This document shows positions 7,790 to 14,055 of a stretch of DNA of 18,301 nt, in pieces. Made by a program: the position numbers and the translations under genes. The notes under the pieces are model-generated. The model did not search any database. It was not told the origin of the DNA and saw only the letters and a program-made list of their open reading frames with translations. The stretch's first letter is position 1; every line of letters starts with the position of its first letter. This DNA comes from Bacteroidales bacterium (GTDB lineage Bacteria; Bacteroidota; Bacteroidia; Bacteroidales; JAADGE01): NCBI GenBank assembly GCA_029932445.1, contig JAOZQB010000011.1, positions 1 through 18,301 of the forward strand, given 5' to 3'.

Positions 7790-8395
7790 TCAAAAAATCT
7801 GATGTATAAAATTCAAAAATAAATGAGGTTCAATGATTAAAGGGAATGTAAATCCGAAAACAGACCCGGCAAAATGGGCATCGTGCGCAATATGATCTTT
7901 CCCTCTTTTACTCATAAAATAAGAATAAATTAAATATAATGCACCGAAAATATAAGCCGGTATCGGTATCGGAATAAACATCAGGAATAAGGATGTTTTC
8001 GGAGCTAATAAAATGGTTGTGAAAACAACGGCTGAAACAGCACCGGATGCACCGACCGAATTATAATAATGATTATTTTTATTTTTTAATAATGCAGGCA
8101 ATGTCGAAAAAGGAACAGCCAAGATATACATTAAAATATACAAAATTTTTCCTGCCGTAAACAACTGAGTAAAAGCATCTTCAATATACTGACCGAAAAT
8201 CCAAAGCACATACATATTAATAATCAAGTGCAGCCATCCGCTGTGAACTAATGCGTGAGAAAGCATGCGGGCATATTGCTTTTTATGCCAAACCATGTAG
8301 GCATTAAATTTTAATTTATTCAGTAATTCAACATTGTTAAATGCCAAAACGGAAACAACAGACGTTATAATTATTAAAAATAAAGTGAGGTACAT
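7790..8395 (-). CDS. Rhomboid family intramembrane serine protease
   Basis: A 201-residue integral membrane protein with about six hydrophobic helices, the basic rhomboid fold. Rhomboids cut transmembrane segments of substrate proteins within the membrane. The catalytic Ser is Ser117 in VGASGAVSA (114-122), and the catalytic His is His174 in HDAHFAG. The second-helix motif HSGWLHLIINMYVLW gives His56 and Asn60, which form the oxyanion site in GlpG-type enzymes. All key residues are present, so the protease is predicted to be active. Its substrate cannot be deduced. The gene lies between holA and carbamate kinase on the minus strand with its own TATCTTTG box upstream, so it need not be co-transcribed with holA. 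Start ATG at 8395 leaves a short N-terminus directly before the first helix, as expected. Confidence 0.93.
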   Translation of the reverse strand: MYLTLFLIIITSVVSVLAFNNVELLNKLKFNAYMVWHKKQYARMLSHALVHSGWLHLIINMYVLWIFGQYIEDAFTQLFTAGKILYILMYILAVPFSTLPALLKNKNNHYYNSVGASGAVSAVVFTTILLAPKTSLFLMFIPIPIPAYIFGALYLIYSYFMSKRGKDHIAHDAHFAGSVFGFTFPLIIEPHLFLNFIHQIF

Positions 8396-8421
8396 ATTTT
8401 ATCAAAATTTAAAAAGGAATG

Positions 8422-8429
8422 CAAAGATA
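8422..8429 (-). promoter_or_regulatory. -7 promoter box for the rhomboid gene
   Basis: Minus-strand TATCTTTG is an exact TAnnTTTG match, 26 bp before the ATG at 8395 and inside the short gap after holA. A TTG lies 22 bp further upstream, overlapping the end of holA, close to the spacing expected of a -33 box. Confidence 0.55.
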
Positions 8430-8445
8430 GAAAAACAGATGTTAT

Positions 8446-9444
8446 TTAGTGCAATATTTTAAAGATTAGTTCCTTTAACAAATCTTCATGACTCGTGCTT
8501 ACATTATTATACCCTTTTGTTTTCATATCATATTCTCGTAACAAAGAAATAACGGCAACGGTTTTTCTTGTATTATAGATTTGAGCTGCTTTGACGTAAT
8601 CTTTAACAAAATACGGATTGACTTTTAAAACTGATGCAACATTGTTTTTGTTTTTATCGCTTAAAAAATGATAATTTAATATTTTTGAGAAAAAGGAAAA
8701 TAATGTTATGATTGTCACAACGATAGGATTGTCTTTCGGATTGCGAGCAAAATGTTGAATTATTCGATTGGCTTTTAAAACATCTCGATTTATCAGAGCA
8801 TTTTGCAATTCAAAATTATTAAAATCCTTACTGATGCCGATGTTTTTTTCGATATGCTCCGGAGTGATACTTGTGCCTTCCGGTAAGGAAATCATTAATT
8901 TATCAAGTTCATTTGTTATTTTACTTAAATCGGTTCCTAAAAAATCGGTTAAAAGTTGTGTTGAAACCGGTGTAGCCGTATATTTTTTTTCTTTGAGATA
9001 AGAATTTATCCATGCCGGAATTTGATTTTCGTAAAGTTTTTTTGATTCAAATAAGACGGCTGTTTTATTTAAGAGTTTATATAATTTCGTACGCTTATCA
9101 AGTTTTTTGTATTTGTAATTAAAAACAAGAATCGTCGATTTTAAAGGTTGCTCGGCATAAAATGCCAATTTCTCAATATGTTTCAGATTTTGAGCTTCTT
9201 TAACAATCAACACTTGATGATTTGCCATCATCGGAAAGCGTTTGGCATTATTTATAATATCTTCAATTTGAGAGTCTTTACCGTATAAAATAATCTGATT
9301 AAATGATTTTTCGCCTTCATTCAGCACATTATCGGAGATGTAATCGGTAATTTTATCAATAAAATAGGATTCTTCACCGAAAAGAAAATAAATCGGTTTA
9401 TAAATCTTGTTTTTAAGTTCTTTAAGAATTTCCTGATAAGTCAT
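8446..9444 (-). CDS. holA: DNA polymerase III delta subunit
   Basis: The delta subunit of the clamp loader opens the beta sliding clamp so that it can be loaded on primed DNA. The protein is 332 residues, close to the normal length. The N-terminal domain starts IYKPIYFLFGEESYFIDK (14-31), the typical delta opening where a degenerate P-loop is replaced by GEE. RFPMMANHQVLIVKEAQNL (about 68-86) matches the FxxxRRLVIVKEAE-type clamp-contact region in degenerate form. The helical middle contains LLTDFLGTDLSKITNELDKL, a block strongly conserved in the family, and the C-terminal collar domain follows. It is cytoplasmic and essential. The gene is first on its strand here, upstream of the rhomboid gene, with a possible promoter box at 9462-9469. 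Confidence 0.93.
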   Translation of the reverse strand: MTYQEILKELKNKIYKPIYFLFGEESYFIDKITDYISDNVLNEGEKSFNQIILYGKDSQIEDIINNAKRFPMMANHQVLIVKEAQNLKHIEKLAFYAEQPLKSTILVFNYKYKKLDKRTKLYKLLNKTAVLFESKKLYENQIPAWINSYLKEKKYTATPVSTQLLTDFLGTDLSKITNELDKLMISLPEGTSITPEHIEKNIGISKDFNNFELQNALINRDVLKANRIIQHFARNPKDNPIVVTIITLFSFFSKILNYHFLSDKNKNNVASVLKVNPYFVKDYVKAAQIYNTRKTVAVISLLREYDMKTKGYNNVSTSHEDLLKELIFKILH

Positions 9445-9461
9445 GCCTTGAAAATAAGGCG

Positions 9462-9469
9462 TAAAGTTA
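9462..9469 (-). promoter_or_regulatory. possible -7 promoter box for holA
   Basis: Minus-strand TAACTTTA matches TAnnTTTG at seven of eight positions and lies 17 bp before the holA ATG. No -33 box is visible. Confidence 0.35.
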
Positions 9470-9567
9470 GTATTTTGTTTGAAAATTTAAAAATGAGTTT
9501 TAAACGATTAAAGAAAATTTGAATAATAACTCATATTCGTAAGACAAAACCCGGAATACTGAAAGTC

Positions 9568-9639
9568 ATCGTATCATTATTTTAGTTTAAGTAAAATTGA
9601 TTTGCATCTAATCTTCTGTTTATCAGAGGATGATACGAT
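9568..9639 (+). ncRNA. possible structured RNA with three stems
   Basis: A 10-bp perfect outer stem pairs 9568-9577 (ATCGTATCAT) with 9630-9639 (ATGATACGAT). Inside it are two hairpins: 9579-9584 with 9592-9597 (ATTTTA/TAAAAT, 7-nt loop), and 9612-9618 with 9624-9630 (TCTTCTG/CAGAGGA, 5-nt loop, one U-G pair). Base 9630 is shared between two stems. The U-G pair would be an A-C mismatch on the other strand, which slightly favours a plus-strand RNA. No family is recognised and no terminator follows. It may equally be a relic of a mobile palindrome. Confidence 0.3.
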
Positions 9640-9750
9640 ATCTTGCGGATTTAAGCCAATTAAACAAATGTTATAATAATAAATGAATGTAGTCTAAAAG
9701 GGCAATTTTGCAAGAAGTAGGTGCATAGCATCTTTTTTTAATAAACTGAT

Positions 9751-9920
9751 TATAACCTAAAATGAGCGATTATCTCCTTCAATAAGCACCAATCATTTGA
9801 GCCAAAATGACTTATAAAAAATGACTCAAAGACCAAAGGGTATTCTTACTTTTTTTATAAACATTTTAATCTCAAAGCATTGGCACTTCTTTTTGAACAT
9901 AATCGCTCAATTTAGGTATA
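9751..9920. repeat. long imperfect palindrome (MITE- or foldback-like element)
   Basis: The ends 9751-9773 and 9899-9920 are inverted copies differing by one substitution and one single-base gap (core AATGAGCGATTAT against ATAATCGCTCAATT). The pairing goes on inwards: 9774-9801 against 9871-9898 matches at about 18 of 28 positions without gaps, and 9803-9820 against about 9851-9867 is again nearly identical (AAAATG and TTATAAAAAA). The unpaired centre is only some 25 nt. The ends read ACCTAAAA...TTTAGGT, flanked on both sides by ATA, a possible 3-bp target duplication that is not decisive because ATA is also part of the symmetry. It has no coding capacity and ends 18 bp beyond the stop of the Spy-like gene. 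Confidence 0.65.
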
Positions 9921-9937
9921 AGTCAAATAAATTTCAA

Positions 9938-10402
9938 TTATTTCGGAGGCATCTTTTTCATTTGCTTATGATGCATTTTTTTAATCAGTTCTCTTTTGAA
10001 TTCATTTTCAGCTTGATACAGTAAAATGATTTTAATGGGAGGTAAAACCTTTTTGAACTTTTCGTTATATTGTTTGTCCAATTGTGCCAGTTGTAAATCT
10101 ATATTAACAAATTTATCAGCGAGATTAAGCAAATCTTGGTCAGACATATTCAAACTGTTTTGCTTAAAATTACGCATTGTTTTGTGTTTTTCAGTAAAAA
10201 ATTTTTCGCGTTCGGCAGTAAAATTTTTATAAATCGGAACAAATTCGTTCTTTTCTTTATTCGTTAATTGCAACTTATTTATAATATATTTCAGTTGCAT
10301 CTCTTTTATTTCTTTTCTTTTTTGTGCATTCATTCCCGGCTGAGCAAAAAGATGTCCGCTTATTAAGAAAATGATGAGTAAGGAAAATATTGTATGTTTC
10401 AT
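9938..10402 (-). CDS. Spy/CnrX-like periplasmic protein, putative sensor for the ECF sigma factor
   Basis: A 154-residue exported protein. Residues 1-20 form a signal peptide ending LFA before Gln21. The rest is almost entirely helical and charged, with the pattern KLQLTNKEKNEFVPIYKNF (about 43-61) resembling the LTxxQ-type repeats of Spy, CpxP and the metal sensor CnrX. The C-terminus is rich in His, Met and Lys (KKMHHKQMKKMPPK, 141-154), which could bind metal or an acidic partner. The gene follows the anti-sigma candidate by 18 bp and is last in the sigma/anti-sigma row. Similar small proteins in Bacteroidota carry the annotation 'sensor of ECF-type sigma factor', and I infer that role here. 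It may be a periplasmic ligand or chaperone that modulates the anti-sigma protein. No ligand can be named from sequence. Confidence 0.65.
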   Translation of the reverse strand: MKHTIFSLLIIFLISGHLFAQPGMNAQKRKEIKEMQLKYIINKLQLTNKEKNEFVPIYKNFTAEREKFFTEKHKTMRNFKQNSLNMSDQDLLNLADKFVNIDLQLAQLDKQYNEKFKKVLPPIKIILLYQAENEFKRELIKKMHHKQMKKMPPK

Positions 10403-10420
10403 AGGTTTATATTTTAAATT

Positions 10421-10984
10421 TTATAAATCGGCAAGTAATTCTGTTATGTCATTATCATCGGCATAGTCAATATAATATTCGTAAATGGTTTCGTCATCGG
10501 TGTTTGTAACAGTTTCTTGTTCGGAATCATCAGTATATTCGTATATTGTATTTGCATCTGCTTCGTCAATGTAAGCATTTATTTCAGGATCAAGATATTT
10601 TATGTCAATGTCATCAATACTTAATGTATTGTTTGCAATAACAGTTGAATTATTTGTTTGTAAACTGTCGTGATTTTGAGCTTGTTTATTTGTGTTAATA
10701 ATATCGGTTAATAAAAATTGCCAAAGAGCAAATATGATAATTATTCCTGCCGCAGCAGAAAGCCACGGTTTTATCAGTTGAATTATTTTTCCTTTTTTAG
10801 GATTCATTTGAACCGTAAAATTTTTAAAATAATTTTCGGGGACACTAAAAAAATTTCTGTTTCCGAATTGTTTTTTCAAATTTTCTTCGGAAATACGTGC
10901 TTCAAGTTCTGCCGCGAATGTGTCAAAATAATTTTCGGGAACTTTGAAAGCGTTGTTTTTAGTTATGTCGTTTAAATTTTTCAT
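10421..10984 (-). CDS. Putative membrane anti-sigma factor with twin VPENYF motifs
   Basis: A 187-residue protein with a single transmembrane helix at about 72-92. The cytoplasmic N-terminal part carries two copies of a short motif, FKVPENYFDTF (13-23) and FSVPENYFKNF (46-56), about 33 residues apart. The periplasmic part is strongly acidic and Tyr-rich, with two TIYEY segments, and ends in DITELLADL. It lacks the ZAS zinc motif of classical anti-sigma factors. It lies directly downstream of an ECF sigma gene and upstream of the Spy-like gene, and proteins with this VPENYF layout often occupy that place in Bacteroidota. I infer that the N-terminal part holds the sigma factor at the membrane. 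The 187-bp gap to the sigma gene contains its own TACCTTTG box, so the pair may not be strictly co-transcribed. Confidence 0.7.
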   Translation of the reverse strand: MKNLNDITKNNAFKVPENYFDTFAAELEARISEENLKKQFGNRNFFSVPENYFKNFTVQMNPKKGKIIQLIKPWLSAAAGIIIIFALWQFLLTDIINTNKQAQNHDSLQTNNSTVIANNTLSIDDIDIKYLDPEINAYIDEADANTIYEYTDDSEQETVTNTDDETIYEYYIDYADDNDITELLADL

Positions 10985-11018
10985 GTGTCTTTTTTAATAA
11001 TTTTCAAAGGTCACATAG

Positions 11019-11038
11019 CCTGCTTGCCGTCAGGCAGG
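11019..11038. repeat. GC-rich short inverted repeat
   Basis: CCTGCTTGCC and GGCAGG arms around GTCA form a hairpin in an otherwise AT-rich gap between the sigma and anti-sigma genes. Such CCTGC/GCAGG palindromes look like dispersed repeats rather than a terminator, because no T run follows on either strand. Confidence 0.5.
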
Positions 11039-11047
11039 GAACACCCG

Positions 11048-11143
11048 CATGCTTGCTTATTTTTATTCTGCAAAGGTATGTTCGTGCATTAGTCATCCCT
11101 TTGGATGTTAAACTTTTATACCGGGTGTTTCATGTTTGCTTAT
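11048..11143. repeat. pair of 13-bp direct repeats flanked by an inverted repeat
   Basis: CATGCTTGCTTAT at 11048-11060 recurs as CATGTTTGCTTAT at 11131-11143 (12 of 13 bases). Directly before the copies lie AACACCCG (11040-11047) and CGGGTGTT (11122-11129), which are inverted copies of each other. The spacing between the direct repeats is 83 bp and the -7 box at 11071-11078 lies between them. Confidence 0.5.
11071..11078 (-). promoter_or_regulatory. -7 promoter box for the anti-sigma candidate gene
   Basis: Minus-strand TACCTTTG is an exact match to TAnnTTTG. It lies 86 bp before the ATG at 10984, leaving a leader that would include the GC-rich hairpin at 11019-11038. Confidence 0.45.
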
Positions 11144-11171
11144 CCTTTTGACTTCAAAATCAAAGAAATGT

Positions 11172-11720
11172 TTAATATTGTTTGACAAAATTTTCAATTT
11201 TTTTCACTGCATGATGATAAGATGCCTTTAAAGCACCAACGGAAGTGTCTAAAATTTCAGACATTTCTTCGTATTTTGTTTCATTAAAGTATTTCATATT
11301 AAATACGATACGTTGTTTTTCGGGTAAAGTCAAAATGGCTTTTTGAAGGATTAATTGTGCTTTGTCTCCTTCAAAATATTCGTCACTTTCCAAGCTGTTG
11401 CTTAAAGTTTCTTCATAGTTTTCAAAAGAATCTTCGCTTTTTTTCTTTTTGTTATTGATAAATGTGATTGCTTCGTTTGTTGCAATCCGGAACAACCATG
11501 TATAAATTTTTGAATCTTGTTTAAATTTTTCAAGATAACGCCATACTTTAATAAAGGTATTTTGCAAAACATCATCGGCATCTTCGTGTATCAAAACAAT
11601 TTTACGGATATGCCAATAAAGTCGTTCTTTATATTCTTCGACAATTAAATTAAATGCTTCGGATAATTCTTTATTCGTCAGATGTTTATCTATTGTGTTC
11701 ACGCGTACGGCAGAATTCAT
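11172..11720 (-). CDS. RNA polymerase sigma factor, ECF subfamily
   Basis: A 182-residue ECF sigma factor with only regions 2 and 4. Region 2 covers about residues 22-90, with the -10-recognition core HEDADDVLQNTFIKVWRYLEKF and the following YTWLFRIATNEA. An acidic linker spans about 95-120. Region 4 covers about 126-178 and begins ILTLPEKQRIVFNMKYF; it ends in the helix-turn-helix YEEMSEILDTSVGALKASYHHAVKKIE. It directs RNA polymerase to a small regulon, probably under control of the downstream membrane protein with VPENYF motifs. The gene follows the hydratase-like gene by 50 bp on the same strand; the next gene downstream is 187 bp away. The ATG at 11720 gives a somewhat long N-terminus of about 15 residues before the domain. 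There is no C-terminal extension and no TonB-linked receptor gene nearby. Confidence 0.93.
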   Translation of the reverse strand: MNSAVRVNTIDKHLTNKELSEAFNLIVEEYKERLYWHIRKIVLIHEDADDVLQNTFIKVWRYLEKFKQDSKIYTWLFRIATNEAITFINNKKKKSEDSFENYEETLSNSLESDEYFEGDKAQLILQKAILTLPEKQRIVFNMKYFNETKYEEMSEILDTSVGALKASYHHAVKKIENFVKQY

Positions 11721-11770
11721 ATTTTCAAATCAAATCAGTCACAACTTTGACTATTGAAACGGATAAAGGT

Positions 11771-12550
11771 TTAATTTTCCCAATTTATTTTTTCTTTTTT
11801 TAAAAATGCCGCAATGCCTTTTTTGCAATCATCTGTATTTCTGGATATTGCATTTATTTCAGCAGCAAAATTAAGCGCTTTATTATAGTCTAAACTTTGA
11901 ATGTCAGAAATCAATTTTTTTGTTAAAGTAAGGGAGTCTCCGGAAGTGTTTTTTATCAAATCTTGTGCAAAATCAAATACCGCTTTTTTAATATTTCCGG
12001 CATTTTCAATAAAATTAAAAATTGTCATTTCTTTCGCTTCGGAAGCTGAAATTAAATTTCCTGTCAGCAGTAATTCTTTGGCTTTTGTTTCACCTATTTT
12101 ACGAATCAGGAAAAAACTGACAATTGCCGGCACAAAACCGATTGAAACTTCGGTGTAGCCGTATTTTGCTTCGGGAATCGAAAAGACAAAGTCGCAAACT
12201 GTTGCTAAACCCGCACCTCCGGCAATAGCATGTCCTTCAACTTGGGCAATCACAATTTTATTTAAGGTGTAAATCAGTTTAAAAAGTTCCGCTAAGTTTT
12301 TTGAATCTTCCAAATTTTCTTCAAAACTGTTTTTTTGTAAACTTTGCAAATAGGCCAAATCGGCTCCGGCACAAAAGGCTTTGCCTTCAGCTTTTAAAAC
12401 AATGACTTTCGCATTAACATCCTCTTCGGCTTTTTTGAATGTTGCTTTTAATTCTTCGACCAATTCGGCATTTAAAGCATTTCGTTTTTCCGGACGATTT
12501 AATGTAATGTATCCGATTTTGTCTTTTGTATTGTATTTGATGTAGTTCAT
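11771..12550 (-). CDS. Enoyl-CoA hydratase/isomerase family protein, methylglutaconyl-CoA hydratase-like
   Basis: A 259-residue crotonase-fold enzyme. The N-terminal LNRPEKRNALN block (17-27), the oxyanion-hole loops FCAGADL (59-65) and AIAGGAGLATVCD (108-120), and the block YTEVSIGFVPAIVSFFL (132-148) are clear. Glu134 corresponds to the second catalytic Glu of enoyl-CoA hydratase. The first catalytic Glu is replaced by Gly114. This pattern, with TEV followed by GFVPAxxS, is what I recall for LiuC/AtuE-type hydratases of leucine or isoprenoid breakdown, rather than classic fatty-acid hydratases. It is cytoplasmic. The gene starts 8 bp after the beta-barrel protein gene and precedes the sigma gene by 50 bp. 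No other acyl-CoA catabolic gene lies next to it, so substrate assignment rests on motif alone. Confidence 0.8.
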   Translation of the reverse strand: MNYIKYNTKDKIGYITLNRPEKRNALNAELVEELKATFKKAEEDVNAKVIVLKAEGKAFCAGADLAYLQSLQKNSFEENLEDSKNLAELFKLIYTLNKIVIAQVEGHAIAGGAGLATVCDFVFSIPEAKYGYTEVSIGFVPAIVSFFLIRKIGETKAKELLLTGNLISASEAKEMTIFNFIENAGNIKKAVFDFAQDLIKNTSGDSLTLTKKLISDIQSLDYNKALNFAAEINAISRNTDDCKKGIAAFLKKEKINWEN

Positions 12551-12558
12551 ATTGTTTT

Positions 12559-13950
12559 TTAAAATAAGCTGTATTGAATTCCTGCCGAAAAATAAAAATT
12601 TATTTTATTTTGAGTAAAAGAATCAATTGATCTGGAATAATAATTATAGTTTGAGTTACAATTAACGGTTATTCTGAATCTCGGAGACACGTAATAATAA
12701 GATGTTAAATATAAATTTATAAAAAAAGTATTGTCTTTATTTGTTTGGATATCAGGTATAATTTCGTTGTATAATGTTGGCCCGTAGCCTGTATTGACAG
12801 AAAAAATAAAGTTTGTTCGTGTATTCGGATACCAGCTGTATCCCAGATTTGCAAGGGCAAAAATCTTTTTTCCTGTTTCGTTAAAATTAGTTGAATCGGA
12901 ATAAGACAAAGTTTTGTTAATCGATGTTGCCAGTTTTACACTAAAATATCTTTGCCAGTATAAATTTATATTTTTATAAGAATTTAAAGTTATTCCTGTT
13001 TCTCCTAAAATTATTTTTCTTGTGTTTGTATTTGTGTCATTCAAGTTTTTGTATGATATGTTGTTAATTGTTAATCTCGGTAAAATATAAAATTTCATAT
13101 AATAACCATGGTTTCGGTATTGATTTCCGGCATATTCCCAATTATCATTTAATGTCGTAAAATATCTTGCATCTTTTTCCGAAATCAGATGTTCTGCTTG
13201 TAGAAATGAATCAACTTTTTCTAATTCATAAATTGTTTTTATTCTACTGTCAAAAAAACGTTTGTTTTTTATTTCAGAAATAAGCTTTGTTAATCTAATT
13301 AATTGTTCATTACTGATCTTCTCTGTTAATCTGTTTTCTTTTTCCAAATTTTTGATAATATATATAGAATGAACATAATCCGTAACCGGCTCAATACGCC
13401 CTTTTCCGATACTCAATTCAGGCGAAACCGTTATTAGATTACTCTTATTAATGTTTTGTAATGTGTCGTTTTTTTTATAAGAATATTTGTAGAGATTTGT
13501 TCCAATATTAAGATTTGCTCCGAAAAAATATTTTTCTTTAAAATAAAATATATTAAAACTGTTTAATATGATACTATTTGAAAAGGATGCTGATTTGTTG
13601 CCGGAAATTTCAGAAATACTGTCCGGAGTAAAAGTATTTTTTAGAAAATAATTTTTGTTATTAATATTACCGTATTGACGACCTTGATACTTTCTTGTGT
13701 TTTTATATAAAGAATATGAAGCTTTGAAATTACTATTTATTTGGAATAATTTATTAACGTTGTTTTCAGTTAAAGTGTCCGAATAATTCGTGTTATTATA
13801 ATAATTATCAAAATTATAAACAAAATCTAAACTTTGCCTTTTTAAATCAGGCAATTTATAATCCGAAAAATTAATTGTGTCTGTTTGTGCAAAAATTCCG
13901 GAAACGGAAAAAGAAATGAGTATTGATAATACAAGAATTGATTTTTTCAT
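12559..13950 (-). CDS. Outer-membrane beta-barrel protein of unknown function with helical insert
   Basis: A 463-residue exported protein. Residues 1-21 are a signal peptide ending FA before Gln22. Much of the mature part shows alternating hydrophobic/polar strands rich in Tyr, Asn, Phe and Thr, and the chain ends in a strand closing with YSLF, a C-terminal aromatic residue as in many outer-membrane barrels. Between two strand-rich parts lies a helical, charged insert at about 182-275. It starts GKGRIEPVTDYVHSIYIIKNLEKE and contains ISEIKNKRFFDSRIKTIYELEKVDSFL. I have an impression of this GxGRIExVTD...KNKRFFDSR pattern in other uncharacterised Bacteroidota proteins, but I cannot name a family. 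The gene follows the flippase gene by 105 bp and precedes the hydratase gene by 8 bp. A role in envelope or export is possible from this context, but unproven. Confidence 0.75.
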   Translation of the reverse strand: MKKSILVLSILISFSVSGIFAQTDTINFSDYKLPDLKRQSLDFVYNFDNYYNNTNYSDTLTENNVNKLFQINSNFKASYSLYKNTRKYQGRQYGNINNKNYFLKNTFTPDSISEISGNKSASFSNSIILNSFNIFYFKEKYFFGANLNIGTNLYKYSYKKNDTLQNINKSNLITVSPELSIGKGRIEPVTDYVHSIYIIKNLEKENRLTEKISNEQLIRLTKLISEIKNKRFFDSRIKTIYELEKVDSFLQAEHLISEKDARYFTTLNDNWEYAGNQYRNHGYYMKFYILPRLTINNISYKNLNDTNTNTRKIILGETGITLNSYKNINLYWQRYFSVKLATSINKTLSYSDSTNFNETGKKIFALANLGYSWYPNTRTNFIFSVNTGYGPTLYNEIIPDIQTNKDNTFFINLYLTSYYYVSPRFRITVNCNSNYNYYSRSIDSFTQNKINFYFSAGIQYSLF

Positions 13951-14020
13951 TTTATTTTAATTTAAGAGTTCTGTTTGTAATAATGTTTTTTTTGAAAAAA
14001 TATTATTAATAATATGATAT

Positions 14021-14050
14021 TTAACTTTTTTTAAGTTAATTTAAGTTAAT
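14021..14050. terminator. possible weak AT-rich hairpin with a repeat after the flippase gene
   Basis: TTAACTT (14021-14027) and AAGTTAA (14033-14039) form a 7-bp stem with a T-only loop. TTAAGTTAAT then occurs twice in tandem (14031-14040 and 14041-14050). It lies just beyond the flippase stop on the minus strand. With no GC pairs beyond two and no clean T run, termination would be weak. Confidence 0.3.
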
Positions 14051-14055
14051 ATAAA

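Larger units (their letters stand above)
9445..9937. other. 493-bp intergenic region without a convincing gene
   Basis: This is the longest gene-free stretch of the window. It lies between the start of holA and the stop of the Spy-like gene, both on the minus strand. Besides the holA promoter candidate it holds two structured pieces listed separately: a three-stem fold at 9568-9639 and a long imperfect palindrome at 9751-9920. In 9640-9750 I see nothing beyond AT-rich sequence with a T run at about 9732-9739. Confidence 0.6.

Noticed and set aside
9568..9639. Possible tRNA, suggested by the 72-nt length and three stems
   Set aside because: The outer stem is 10 bp rather than 7, only two inner hairpins exist, and no T-loop GTTCRA sequence or anticodon arm is present.
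9821..10024. 67-codon plus-strand frame overlapping the foldback element and the Spy-like gene
   Set aside because: It begins in the palindrome and continues antisense to a gene with a signal peptide; composition is that of AT-rich noise.
14021..14050. Possible CRISPR-like or tandem repeat array after the flippase gene
   Set aside because: Only two copies of a 10-bp AT-rich unit occur, with no spacers; it is simple-sequence drift or a weak hairpin.
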